From Dromiciops gliroides (lineage: Eukaryota > Chordata > Mammalia > Microbiotheria > Microbiotheriidae): a stretch of DNA of 64,000 nucleotides. Position numbers and translations under genes: made by a program. The stretch spans positions 125,487,897-125,551,896 of the forward strand of contig NC_057866.1 in assembly GCF_019393635.1 (NCBI RefSeq), in the 5' to 3' direction. The notes below the pieces were generated by a model, which had not been told where the DNA came from, did not search any database, and saw nothing but the letters and a program-made list of their open reading frames with translations. Below, piece after piece: positions 20,131 to 30,350 of this stretch; within the stretch, counting starts at the first letter, position 1, and each line of letters starts with the position of its first letter.

Positions 20131-20329
20131 TCTCTCTATATGAAGGGATGGTTTTAGGTCATCCATTGCTTGGTCACCAGTGAAGTGGTGCTAATGATTT
20201 TTTATCTATTGATCTTTTGCTAAACCATCAACTCTGGGCCACTGCTGCTGGGAATAAGCATTTCTGCAGTGTTTTATATATACATATGCACATATATAAT
20301 ATATACATTAACATGCAGTTTAATGATTA

Positions 20330-20530
20330 TATACAATAATATATACATTATTTCATTTGATCCTACATGCAACCTTGTGAGGTGAATTCTATGGGTATCA
20401 TCTATCTCCTTTTACATATAAGGAAGATGAGATTCAGAGAGATGAAGTAAATTGCCTCTGCTCTCATAGAGTTAAGTTTTGGGGGTTAGATGTTAACTCA
20501 AATCTCTCCTGTTTCCAAGTACAATGGCTC
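20330..20530 (-). mobile_element. MIR SINE, antisense, diverged
   Basis: TCATTTGATCCTACATGCAACCTTGTGAGG, CTTTTACATATAAGGAAGATGAG and GATGAAGTAAATTGCC follow reverse MIR order. Confidence 0.6.
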
Positions 20531-20719
20531 TCTCTGCTATCCCCAACTTCCTCTAGGCTGGGAGTGTTCTTCAGCTCTGAGAAACTTCACATGAAAATCA
20601 CAGTTCACATTTAGAGTCATTGTAGCCACGTCCCTATGTCTTTCTTCTTAGCCTAGTGAGAATCACCCAGAAGGCACACAACTGGAAAAACCTCCCTCAT
20701 TAGAGAGTAAACTTCCTTG

Positions 20720-20860
20720 TTTTGTTTTGTTTTGCTGGGCAATGAGGGTTAAATGACTTGCCCAGGGTCACACAGCTAGTAAGTGTCAAGGGTTTGACCT
20801 CAGGTCTCCTGAATCCAGGGCCAGTGCTTTATCCACTATACTGCCTAGCTGCCATCCTTG
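20720..20860 (-). mobile_element. WSINE1-type SINE
   Basis: Antisense copy with a TTTTG tail, inserted in an L2 3' end. The duplication AGAGTAAACTTC(C)TTG at 20704-20719 and 20861-20875 differs by one base. Confidence 0.92.
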
Positions 20861-21060
20861 AGAGTAAACTTCTTGAGGATGGAGATTGTCTTTTGCCTCT
20901 TTTTGTAGCACCAGCACCTAACACAGTTCCTGGTACATAGTAGGTGCTTAATAAATGTTTATTGATCAATTGATTGAACTCATTGAGAGTGGGGTTTATT
21001 TGCATCTACATTTACATCCTTCAATGCCTCCCACCTACTAGGCATTTAAATAAATGCTTT
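20861..21060 (+). mobile_element. L2 LINE 3' ends
   Basis: AGAGTAAACTTCTTGAGGATGGAGATTGTC...CACAGTTCCTGGTACATAGTAGGTGCTTAATAAATG is a full L2 tail. A second, weaker one (CCTACTAGGCATTTAAATAAATGC) follows at 20990-21060. Confidence 0.78.
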
Positions 21061-21539
21061 TTGATGGATTGATATAGGGAAAATTGAAGAAGGGATCGTT
21101 CTACTTCTTTGCTCAACTGCGGAGAAGACGTCAGCAGCTCCCATTGCTACTTTTGTAGCCTCAAGCTGTATGTGAGACTGAGCTCCTCTTTCTGTACTAG
21201 AGGGCTTTGATGTTTTTCCTATTAGCTTTTTTTTTTTTTTTTTTGAAGCAGAGGCATTTATGATATTGTAGGAACAGTAGCTGTGAAACATTTCCTCATA
21301 TACCTGGAGTATACTCTCCCACAAATACACATCACATCTGTGGGAAGAGAGGCCATACATAGAAATTACATAGAAAAGCATGCTGAGAAGAGTTCGCTAG
21401 TAGGCAGCCACATGTATAGAGTTTGCTGGAAGAGACACACACGCGACCCATGTAGTTCATGCCCATAGGCACTGCAGGGCCCACATGTTCTTTTTTTTTT
21501 TGGTGGCATCCTCGTGATCCTCTCTCTGGGTGTAGCATT

Positions 21540-22081
21540 TTTGCTGGTGCCCTAAAGTTTCATAGTGTGATGTTTAAAATCTAAATTGTGTGGTTGCCTT
21601 AAATTAGAAGCTTTAGCACCAGTCTTTGGGCATTAAGCATTTATTAAAACATACCAGGTATTCATGTAGAGTTCAGAAAGTTAAGAAAAGGCCTATCTAG
21701 CCTAGAGTTCCAGCCTGGTCTGGTTCTTCCTCAAGTCCTCTGTCGTGAGCCTGCTTCAATTATGACCTCCCCCAAACTGAGTGTGGAAGCTTTTTTATAG
21801 GTCCAGAGCATAGGTGGTCCTTACACACTGCTTCAAGCTGATTGGTTAACATCATCCAAATCCACTGGTTCACTGGACTTGAAGGTGGTCTCAAGTTAAG
21901 TTCAAAGTTTTTAGCTTCTAAGAACAATACCTTTGTAAGGGCTAGCCAGATGTGCTTACAATCTAGTTAACTCGAAGTAGGCTAATCAGCAGTCAGTCAC
22001 TCTCACTTAATTCAATAAGTTTAGATTAATCTACAGATGGGCCTTTGAGTATCTGCTAAATCCCATTATTTTATCACATTC
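21540..22081 (-). mobile_element. Fossil retroviral LTR (solo or nearly so)
   Basis: Read on the - strand, a purine-rich tract (AAAGAGGGGAA, about 22092-22082) is followed at once by TGTGATAAAATAATGG, as in the polypurine tract / 5' LTR edge of a retrovirus-like element. The - strand then runs about 540 bp with an AATAAA-type polyadenylation signal near 21645. The left edge is approximate. No gag, pol or env region is recognised next to it. Up to ~110 bp right of the tract may be internal remnant. It is an old, broken fossil. Class is undetermined. Confidence 0.5.
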
Positions 22082-22208
22082 CCCTCTTTGTTTCCTCAAG
22101 AAACACGGGGTGTTTCCTTGAGGAAACAATAGGTATATAGGAACTGCATGGAAACACATGCTTTTCCCTTTATAAACTCTACCACTCCCCCTGAAGCTCC
22201 CTACACAT

Positions 22209-22220
22209 CCACCCACCCAT

Positions 22221-22271
<51 letters not shown>

Positions 22272-22279
22272 TACACACA
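22209..22279. repeat. CATA/CA microsatellite
   Basis: ACCC units, then CATACATA, then about 20 CA units. Confidence 0.95.
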
Positions 22280-22300
22280 GAGGTTAAGAACCCCTGGTCT
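22280..22300 (+). mobile_element. hAT-like family 2, terminal fragment
   Basis: AGGTTAAGAACCCCTGG equals the right inverted end of the elements at 7891 and 39707. The rest has been lost or replaced by the microsatellite. Confidence 0.5.
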
Positions 22301-22599
22301 AAAGATCTTGGATTAAAGCCTTATTCTAAATCCTCATTGAGGCTCAGAGGTTACCCTGGATTCTTGAAGGCTATTCCAGTAGACAACAAACTCAGGCAGG
22401 TCTGGTCAGCTGGACTGGGTTTAGGTCTGGGCCTAGTCATGGCCAGCCCTCCAAGACCTAGCCTATAAGCTTAACCTAGAGCTGAGAGGCATGTTACCAG
22501 GAGTTTGGCTACTAGGGGAGGGTTTTCTTTGACCTCAGAAATCCATGAAAATAACTCACTACTGAGGCACTGGAGGGGTTGTAGTCTGTGTCAATGGAA

Positions 22600-22780
22600 G
22601 GCAAGAATGTTGTGTTGGGAGTCAACTAGGATTCTGATCCTTGCTTTGCCATTTGGTTACCTGTGGGACTTGGCAAAACCTCTCTGTGCTTTGCTTTCCT
22701 TATCTGTTAAATGAGGGGGTTGGAATGGGGAACCACTAAGGTTTCTTTCAACTTTGTATCTATCATCTTGTGATCATGGC
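22600..22780 (+). mobile_element. MIR SINE, sense, diverged
   Basis: TGTTGGGAGTCAACTAGGATTCTGATCC, TGGGACTTGGCAAAACC, CTTATCTGTTAAATGAGGG follow MIR order. Confidence 0.6.
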
Positions 22781-22964
22781 TCCTTGAAGTCATGGAATTA
22801 TTCTTTATAATAAATTATTCTTTATTATTGTTCCTTGTATCAGGCAAATAGTATCTAATATAATATCTTGCCCATAGTAGGTGAAAGTCACCTCCCTCAG
22901 TAAATTGAACGGGTTGTACTGGATGGCCTCTGAAGTCCCATTTAGTTTTTTATGATCCTATAAT

Positions 22965-23025
22965 CTATGAATATATACATATACACATAAATATATACAT
23001 ATACATACACACACACACACATATA
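22965..23025. repeat. TATACATA/CA microsatellite
   Basis: ATATACATATACACATAAAT units followed by CACACA. Confidence 0.9.
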
Positions 23026-23029
23026 TTTG

Positions 23030-23240
23030 TTGTGGACCCTGAGGACCTGAGTTCAAAATCAGCCTCAGACACTTACTAGCTGTATGACCCTGAGCAAGTC
23101 ACTTAATCCTGTTTGTCTAACTTTCCTTATCTATACAATGAGCTGGAGAAGGAAATGACAAATCACTCCAGTATCTTTGCCAAGAAAACCCCAAATAGGA
23201 TCACAGAGAGTTGGATACAACTAAATGACAACTCCCCCCA
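23030..23240 (+). mobile_element. MAR1-like long CORE-SINE, 5' truncated
   Basis: GGACCTGAGTTCAAAATCAGCCTCAGACAC is followed by the longer 3' half absent from the short SINEs: AGCTGGAGAAGGAAATGACAAATCACTCCAGTATCTTTGCC, then GAGTTGGATACAACTAAATGACAAC. Two other long copies lie at 31930 and 60935. Confidence 0.8.
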
Positions 23241-23619
23241 AAACCCTAAGTTGACTTCATCAGATATGAGTTATATAATGCAAAGAACACCTCCATTCGT
23301 TTTAGCCTCGGGATGCAAATATACTGAAATATGATTTATAAAAGTGACCATATCTACCACTAAGTAAGGCACAGGACTGAACGGTTATTTAAAGTTTCTT
23401 CCAGATGTAAATCTATGACCCTATAATCTGTGACAGGAATGACTCAGGCTGTGAATAATATATACGTATGACTTTATAGTAGAGAGACCCGTGACAGATC
23501 ACACCCAACCATAAATTTCATTACTTAATAATCTGTATATGCCTTTCACCTTGGATTATCCAGATTATCTATTTTGGGTCATTAAGTCTTATATTTAATC
23601 TGAATTCATTTGTAATAGA
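23241..23619. other. No gene or repeat recognised
   Basis: AT-rich unique sequence. Confidence 0.45.
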
Positions 23620-23810
23620 TTATTTATGATACCTCAGGAGATCATGGGAAAATCATTTCTATGAGCCTTAGTTTTCTTTGTCCCAATAACAATAATGATA
23701 CCTGTACACCTTACCTCACAGGGTTGTTGTGAGGTTCAAATGAGAAAATGGATACAAAATGTTATGATTGTTTTTTTTTCTTCAAATTTTAAGATGCCAT
23801 GTAAATGTCA
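23620..23810 (+). mobile_element. MIR SINE 3' half, sense
   Basis: GAGCCTTAGTTTTCTTTGTCC, ATAATGATACCTGTACACC and GGGTTGTTGTGAGGTTCAAATGAG follow the MIR 3' order. Confidence 0.7.
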
Positions 23811-24534
23811 GTTTAATTCTTTTATTACTTCTGTGTGTTCAGGAGTGGGTAGATATAAAAGTTTGGATTATAAAATTATTCAAACCATGCTTATGATCAT
23901 CTATAAACAAATATCTCCATGTTTCTAATTTTTCTGTAATTTGCTCATAAATTTCTATTTTACAAGTTTTATGCGTATGTATTCTTCAAGGCATTTGCAT
24001 ATCCCAGCAAATTTCTTGGTGCAGGGGTACAGAAGCGGCTATAATCTGTTGTGATCATGCCTCAGAAATCCTCATCCAGCTAAGCAGATAAAAAGGACAA
24101 ATTAAAAGTGAGTCAGATAGGCAGCAGTTTAGCCTTGCATAATGCCCACGTTCAGGATTTTTTTGCTGGAAGGGTCCTGCCAGGAACTGGATTGCAATGT
24201 CTTTCCTCCTTACTCACTCTCCCTCCAGCATCAGCTGATGGAGAAAGAAAATTGCAACTTATTTCTTCTATCTCAGGCATAATATTGATATTTTAATTTG
24301 TATCTCTCTCTCCTCTCCTGCTCCACCCCACACCTAAGCTGGAAGGATTTTTGAAAAAATAAATCAAGATCCCAGAAACTCATTATTGCTTTGAGACTTT
24401 CTGTCATCTTAAGAAAAATAATGTACAAAACAGAAAAACCTTCTTGTTTCATTTTTGCTGCTTCTTCAAATTTGGATCCTAGGTCCATCTATAGGAGTTG
24501 ATCCTAGGACCTGGCTTAAAACGCTAGTTCTTCT
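23811..24534. other. No gene or repeat recognised
   Basis: Unique sequence. No supported exon. Confidence 0.45.
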
Positions 24535-24710
24535 ACTTTACTGCCTGGCACATAGTAAGATCTTAATCCATGTTATTGACTTGACTGTCTTTATAACCTT
24601 ACCCTTTCTGGGCAGCAGTTTCTTCATCTAAATGAAGGGGGTGGGGGGCAGACTATATGACTTTTGTGGTCCCTTCCATCTCTAATCCTGTGATCCTCTA
24701 GGAAAAAGAA
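24535..24710 (+). mobile_element. L2 tail and MIR 3' fragment
   Basis: CTGCCTGGCACATAGTAAGATCTTAATCCATG is an L2 end. GGGCAGCAGTTTCTTCATCTAAATGAAGGGGG...CCCTTCCATCTCTAATCCTGTGATC is a MIR-like 3' part. Confidence 0.55.
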
Positions 24711-24890
24711 GTTGTGGTTTTTAAAAATTGATTAACATAATAATGATCATCAGCTCCAAAGGTGCGTTATTTTGGAATCTGGGTAATTACAGTTGGGACA
24801 ACCCTAGATAGTCATATATTATATACATGGGTTTTCTTTTCTTTCTGTTCTTGCTGAACTACCAGATTTATGTGTGCATATATTATAAAA

Positions 24891-24930
24891 CTAACCCTAA
24901 ACCTTAACCCAACCATAACCCCAACCCCCC
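24891..24930 (-). repeat. Degenerate telomere-like CCCTAA tract
   Basis: CTAACCCTAAACCTTAACCC and further CCATAACCCC units give about six imperfect copies of the CCCTAA hexamer. It is too short and irregular to be called an interstitial telomere with confidence. Confidence 0.5.
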
Positions 24931-25859
24931 GCATGTTGGGTGGACCTTTATAGCAAATTTATGGGAAGACAAGAGTTGAGCTGGGTGGGCAGGCAAGCGT
25001 GAGCTGAGATTTGCATCTCACTAGAGGGAGATCACGGACCCTTTTGAGTATCTGGGCATTATAATACCTTTCTCTGATGTTCAATCACACTCACTGGCTA
25101 TGCCCTGAGATTGTGGACGTCCGACGAGGGGGCAATTTGTGCCTGAATTTGCCTGAATTACCATGGATTGGTAGGGGCTGGAAGCCCTTAGGTTGCTGTG
25201 GGGGTCACTAGCCCCCTCTGCATTCTTACTGTACTGTTCTAACTGTTCTGTTCTTTCGAGCCTAAATGAAGGCGGGAGAAAACGCTGAAAAGACAGCAGA
25301 AATGGGCACGGTCCTCTTTGTCAATTAATATGGCACAGTGATCATTGTTAAGAGGTTAAGAAACAAAACAAAACTAAAAAACCCAGAGAAATACGAGGTT
25401 CAGCCTAGCTTAGAGGAGACAGTTAAATTATCCTCTCCAAACCACACTTTGAGAAAATCCCTTCTTCTCCTCCCGTCTCACGAAACGTCGTTTTTCGTAG
25501 AGAGCTTGGGTTTCCTGGGCTGTAGAGTTAATCCCACGAGTTTAGAAGCAAACATTTTCCCTCCAACAATGCAGTTGGAGAAAATTAACATCAGGGTGTT
25601 TTTTTGTTTGTTTGTTTTTAATTTTAAACCGAGCGCCTTGCACTCTAAACCATTGTGCTTGGCACTGAAAGTGTAGATAAGGTTTGGCTTCTAGACTCGT
25701 TTTTTCCCTCCTCCCTGTGACTGAACTGCCTTCGAGCTGCAGTGGTCAGCTTCGGATTCTGGTTAGGGGCTGAGCCCAGAACAGGTCCCTAACCACATCT
25801 CCCTGGACCGCTTGCCCCTAGCCGGGTAGGCTAGCAGCCTTTATTGTCTGAGGGAGCAC
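24931..25859. other. Repeat-free DNA upstream of the CpG island
   Basis: No repeats recognised over 0.9 kb. A short direct repeat TGCCTGAATT occurs twice at about 25141-25160. It may include distal promoter sequence of the gene starting near 26.3 kb. Confidence 0.4.
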
Positions 25860-26049
25860 CTGCCAGGTGGAGGCACCCGCCCCACAAAAGCGGCCGCACG
25901 GATTGCTAATTAGCAGGTGGTGCCGGGCAGGGCGAGTGGCTTCACAAAGCACTCGGGCAACGCAGTCCTAGCCCAGTAAACACCTCCGGCGTCCAGACCT
26001 CATCCCAGAGGAGGAAAGGTGAAGTCTGCCCAACGGCCAGAGGGGCAGG

Positions 26050-26300
26050 GAGACCGGGAGGTGTCTACTTGTGACTCCTCCAGGATCGGAAGTGCGCACG
26101 TCCCGAGAGAGAGACCCGAGTGGGGGGCTTGCAGGGGTTAGAATAGGAGGGAGCCGGAGGAAGAGAGGGAGACAGGGAGAGGGAGAGGGAAAGAGAGGAG
26201 AGGGAGCGGGAGGGGAGCCGAGGAGGGGCGTGGCCGGCGCGGCAGGGGGAGGGCGCTGGGAGGAGGGGCAGCTCTTCTTTGCTATCCTCTCCTCTCCCGG
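26050..26300 (+). promoter_or_regulatory. Probable core promoter / 5'-UTR, polypurine, GC-box bearing
   Basis: A GA-rich tract (26140-26220) is followed by GGGGCGTGGCC (about 26225-26235), a GC/KLF-box-like site, then GGCGCGGCAGGGGGAGGGCG. No TATA box is seen, consistent with a CpG-island promoter. The transcription start cannot be fixed from sequence alone but should lie upstream of the ATG at 26399. Confidence 0.5.
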
Positions 26301-26398
26301 CTCCCAGCTCTGGGGGCTTCGCCTTATTTGCCGCGCTGGTTGCATTTCGACTAGAGGAAGGACACGGAGCTGAGCTCCGACCCCGGAGCAGCTCCAGG

Positions 26399-26462
26399 AT
26401 GACCGGGGCTCGTGGCGCCTGGCATCTTCTCTGTCTTCTGATCTCGCTAAGCTTCCAGACAG
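26399..26462 (+). CDS. First coding exon of an unidentified secreted or membrane protein gene
   Basis: The ATG at 26399 (A at -3, acceptable Kozak) opens 21 codons: MTGARGAWHLLCLLISLSFQ and T, plus one base. The exon then meets a consensus donor, ACAG|GTGGGT, at 26462/26463, so it ends in phase 1. The peptide has a signal-peptide plan: a basic N-terminus (Arg5), a hydrophobic core (residues 8-18) and small or polar residues after it. A phase-1 intron just after the signal peptide is common in receptors, adhesion molecules and extracellular-matrix proteins. The exon lies in the centre of a CpG island. No further exon was recognised in the remaining 37.5 kb, which suggests a long first intron. 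I do not recognise the protein. An upstream TTG-initiated extension in the same frame is probably 5'-UTR. Confidence 0.72.
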
Positions 26463-28795
26463 GTGGGTTAACTGCTCCCTACACACCTTCTTGCCCACTC
26501 TTATTTTTCCTGGGAATGTTAGCAACCTTGCAAAGCCTTTGCTCCGGGGGAGGCATTTGAAGGTCCTTCCAGTTCTCTTGCGCCCCTCGTCCGGAGGGCT
26601 TCGGAGGGGGTAGGCACACACGAGACTTCCCTTTGAGCTTCCCTAGCCTTTCACTTGCGCTTAAGAGTGTGTACCTGCTCCCTTGTGCAGAAACAAAGCG
26701 TTTTGGCCGGGTGGAGCTGAGAGAGAGCAACTGTGAATGAGCGGAAAAGAGGGGGCTTTGGGGATGGGCTGGAGGGTATGGATGCGGGTATGCTTTTGGA
26801 TTTCTTTTGTGTTGAGCTCGTGGGTGCGGAGGGCCTGGGGATGGGTCGTGAAGCTGGAGCTCTCCACGTTGGAAGGCGTTCGGCCGCAGCTTCCTTTTGT
26901 TGAAAGTTGTATGCGGCTGGCGCGCCCGCGGACAAGCAGGTTCTGGGCTCCGAGGAGAGGGAAAGTTTGCCATCCTGGCTCTTTTCTCGTCTCCAGTCGC
27001 CTCTGGCTGCAGTGCAAAGCCTGGGGCACCCCTTGTGCTCGGGGGAACGCGGGTGTGGAGAGATAGGGGACAGAGCCAGACCCTCTTTGGTCCCTGCAGT
27101 TACCCTTCGAGGTGACCAGCGTGCAGCCGGACTGTCCCTCTCTTCTGGCCTTTGGAAATGTACTGCACGTTCATTTTGTGTTTTACATTGGGAACCCGCA
27201 GCGTGCTGGTCTAGGGTTAAACATCCTGCAACTAGAGGTGTCCATAAGGACAGCCCTAGTCCTGCTGCTCTCTTCCAGAGGTTGCAGACTTAAAAAAAAA
27301 AATAATTCCGACTGACCTCTTGCTCCTTGCTGGGGTGCCTGCGAGACTCATTCATCCCGCCCGCCTTTCCTCGCTTACAGGCGCGGTGGGAGGGGGCGAC
27401 TGGGTCTTGCTCTTTGCCTCCCGCGCTGGAGGAGAAAGGGGCTGCGCGATTTAACCGGTGCGCTCCCTAACTTAAAGCGGCGCGCGCTCCCAGTGGAAGA
27501 AGGAGGGACCGGCACTGGACTTCGGTGAGGACCTGCAGCCTTTGCCTCCTCTGCCCTATGAATAATACTTCGGGTATTTAGGGATTCCCTAAAAGAGCAC
27601 GTTAGGGGAAACGGCGCGCCGCTTCTAGGGCTAATGGAATTGTACGAGTTGGGGCAAAAAGTAAATCTGTATTTAGTACTAAGGCAGGTTCTGTGAAAGT
27701 TTTAAGTCTCCCCACGCACAGACGGGCAGCTATTTGGAAGTTGGAGAGATCATTGGTTCATTGATGCTGCAAATGTTTATGGAGCGCCTGCTATTCTTAA
27801 CTACCCTCTCCCTGCTCCCCCATTTGGTGGCCGTTTGGTGTTAAATCGTCTCTGTCACTCCAGTCCTTAAGAATGTCTTTTTTTAAGTCAATGCTTTTTT
27901 TTTTTTTAAATATCGCTGTGACTTCCCTCTCCTATTCTCGAATCTTACCTTGTAACAAAGGTAACAGTTAAGTAACATGTATTGACCATTCCTGACCGCG
28001 ATAAACGAGCCGTTCCTCACCTATATTCCACCACCTCTATGGAGAAGCGGGAGTTTTGCTTCCTTTCCCTTTCTACAACCCTGAAAGTTGGGGGGGGGGC
28101 GGGGAAAGGGCCAAGCGTGTGCTTTAATGTGTGTGGGTGAATAGACTGCTTTGCTGCCCCCTCGGAGCCGATTGAGGTCAGGAAAGGGAATTTAGCAATT
28201 CACTATTGTGGGAATGAATGAAAACACGAGAGGCACTGGTCGGAGTTTCCCCTCTAACGTGTAAAAGCTAAAGCATGCCTGCTCAGATGTTTGTTTTTCG
28301 GCATTGTAAATCTTTTCCTGTGGGGGAGGAGAGGCCCTGCTCCGGACCCTTGTCCTCAGTTGGACTCGGATGGAAACACTGAATGCCATTCCCTGACTCC
28401 TTCAGAGCGTCTAGCATTAAGAGTTCAGTTGTCTGTGGCCCTTCGAGAGGACAGCTAGATTTGAGTACATTTTTACTGACAGCCAGCCAGAACAGTGTCT
28501 ATTTTGGGTCCTCTGTTAAGTCAATTTCCCTTCCTGGTTAATACTCTGCCTCTTTCAATAGATTTTTTTTTTTTTTGCATAGCGGATTTTTTTTTTTCAG
28601 TCTCTCTTCTTCACTTGGGCTCAGTACTAATGCATGTCCTCCGATACACCTGATGCCTCCTAATTTTTTACCTGGTGTCTTAAACGTCCACCTTGGCTTC
28701 TCCAGCCCCTCTGCCTTAAGGGGCGAGTCGGCCAGCAATCTTTCGCTTAGGTTTTCTTGCCTCTCCCCCGGCTTTGTCACTTTGTAAGAATTGGG

Positions 28796-28796
<1 letters not shown>
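26463..28796 (+). other. Start of probable intron 1, repeat-free
   Basis: 2.3 kb with no recognisable interspersed repeat. The first half is CpG-rich. Overlapping open frames on both strands (for example 26737-27293) reflect GC-rich sequence. None has a domain or a supported splice context. A run of Cs/Gs at about 28090-28103 and T-runs near 27892 and 28562-28600 are present. Confidence 0.5.

Positions 28797-28843
<47 letters not shown>
28797..28843. repeat. TG microsatellite
   Basis: About 23 uninterrupted TG units in the probable first intron. Such a tract can adopt Z-DNA. Confidence 0.97.
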
Positions 28844-28844
<1 letters not shown>

Positions 28845-29499
28845 GATGCTGCTTTCTCCCCGAATTAATGTCAGAAGCAGGATGAACCTGCCAGGAACAG
28901 TGAGTGAATCATAGGTCCTTCTTCTTCCTGCCGATGGTGTGGTGTTGGGCAAGAACCATCCAGAGCCGGAGGACAGAAGATATTCTGGGACTGCTGAATA
29001 CAGAAAAGGGAGACAGTTTACCTAACCCCATTCTGAAACTCAACCCCCTCGCCATTTTCCTTAGATTCTCATGCATTCCAATTAGAATGTAAGCTGCTTG
29101 AGGTCAGAGGCTTTTTGTCTTTTACGCCCTGCTCATTTCCAAATATTTATTGGATCAGATTTGGATATGGTGTTTTGGATATTACGTTTAAGGGAAAGTC
29201 TACCTTTGTCTTAAAATTTCATTTTGCCCAGTTTTATATTTTGCCTAACACAATTCCCACCTGACTCCAGGAGACAAAACACAAAATGTGAGGTTACATT
29301 TCTTAGAAATTTAAGCCAAACAAACGATTTCTTAAGTAAGTCTTGGGGTTTACCCACTTTGAAGACAAAACAGATAATTTACATTCCAAAAAGAGCCTGT
29401 TTCTGAAAAGGATCCCCTGAAGGGAGTCTCTTAAATTGCATTTCCCCCCAGTGCACTTAAGTAATTTATAAAAGGTGGGTGGGTAGGAAGAGGCTTTGG
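28844..29499. other. No gene or repeat recognised
   Basis: Unique intronic-looking sequence. Confidence 0.45.
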
Positions 29500-29673
29500 G
29501 TTCAATTGTTGTTGTTTCGTCTGGCCATGTCATATAACTTGTACTGAATTGGATTTAAGTGAGGAGGGCTGTGCAGAGTCCTCCACAGCAGCCATCTGGG
29601 TCAAGTGGCAAGATTTTATATATGCATACATACATACATACATACATACATATGTGTATGTATATATAGATGT

Positions 29674-29735
<62 letters not shown>

Positions 29736-29765
29736 GGAGGACTAGAGATGGCCCCAGATGTTTTA
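29500..29765 (+). mobile_element. LINE-tail-type dispersed repeat, expanded by microsatellites
   Basis: TTGTTGTTGTTTCGTCTGG, ACTGAATTGGATTTAAGTGAGGAGGGCTGTGC, CAGCCATCTGGGTCAAGTGGCAAGAT and GACTAGAGATGGCCCCAGATG are in the same order as at 38336-38495. Between the last two pieces the microsatellite at 29616-29736 has grown. Confidence 0.65.
29616..29736. repeat. Compound CATA / CA / TA microsatellite
   Basis: About eight CATA units, a TATG patch, about 19 CA units, then about 11 TA units. It lies inside the dispersed repeat. Confidence 0.97.
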
Positions 29766-29885
29766 AGGCAATTGGGGTTGAGTGACTTGCCCCGGGTCAC
29801 AAGATAAGTGTCTGAGGTGAGATTTGAACTCTGGTCCACCTAACTTCAGGGCAGGTGCTTGATGACTGTGCCACCTAGCTGCCCT
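29766..29885 (-). mobile_element. Diverged WSINE1-type SINE, antisense
   Basis: CAATTGGGGTTGAGTGACTTGCCCCGGGTCACAAG through GTGCCACCTAGCTGCCC is a shortened antisense SINE. It lacks part of the GCTAGTAAG segment. No TSD is readable. Confidence 0.8.
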
Positions 29886-30159
29886 GGTTCAACTGTAGCC
29901 TAAATACAGATGAAGAGCTCAGAAATGATAATGAAAGCCTCAGAAGTAATGATTGCTATTTTGCACTAGTATTTTTTGAAATTTTAGTTTAGATGTGCAA
30001 CCAGGAAGTTCTGGGTCCAAGTCATGTCTCTGACACTAGGCATTGTTACTATCTCATTTCTCTTGTAGCTCCCAAAGCTACAGAAAAGTTGGCTGACCTG
30101 CCTCTGGAGAGCTTCTCAGCCAGAAGCTCCGTATACCACTGAGAAATCACAGGTCCGGT

Positions 30160-30350
30160 TTGAGGCAGCAAAATGGCAAAGTGGATAAAATGTTGAACTT
30201 GGGGTCCAAAAGACCTGAGTTCAAATCCTTCCTTACTATCTGTGAGATTATGATGCAGTTTCTCAGCCTCAGTTTCCCCATCTCTAAAGTGGGGGTTGTG
30301 AAGATAACATGTAAAGTGCTTTAGATACAAATGCTAACTATTGAGATTAG
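30160..30350 (+). mobile_element. MIR/CORE-SINE, sense
   Basis: GAGGCAGCAAAATGGCAAAGTGGATAAAATG, GACCTGAGTTCAAATCC, CTCAGCCTCAGTTTCCCCATC and GTAAAGTGCTTTAGATACAAATG follow CORE-SINE order. Confidence 0.8.

Larger units (their letters stand above)
25860..27660. promoter_or_regulatory. CpG island
   Basis: CG dinucleotides, scarce everywhere else in the window, are frequent here, including GCGGCCGC at about 25889-25896, CGCGCCCGCGG at about 26919-26930 and GGCGCGCC at about 27613-27620. The region surrounds exon 1 (26399-26462) and is free of interspersed repeats. This is typical of an active germline promoter. It is less dense at about 26480-26700 and 27110-27340. Confidence 0.85.

Noticed and set aside
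22031-22276. Cys/Val-rich YVCVCVCVCVC peptide (also at 29.5-29.8 kb)
   Set aside because: Translation of CA/TG microsatellites.
25968-26621. 217-residue - strand open frame over the CpG island
   Set aside because: Low-complexity Pro/Ser/Arg text caused by the GC- and purine-rich promoter; no domain and opposite to the exon at 26399.
26737-27293. Several overlapping + strand frames in the island (109, 72 and 128 residues)
   Set aside because: Three frames are open at once because GC-rich DNA has few stops. None has a domain or recognisable splice sites.
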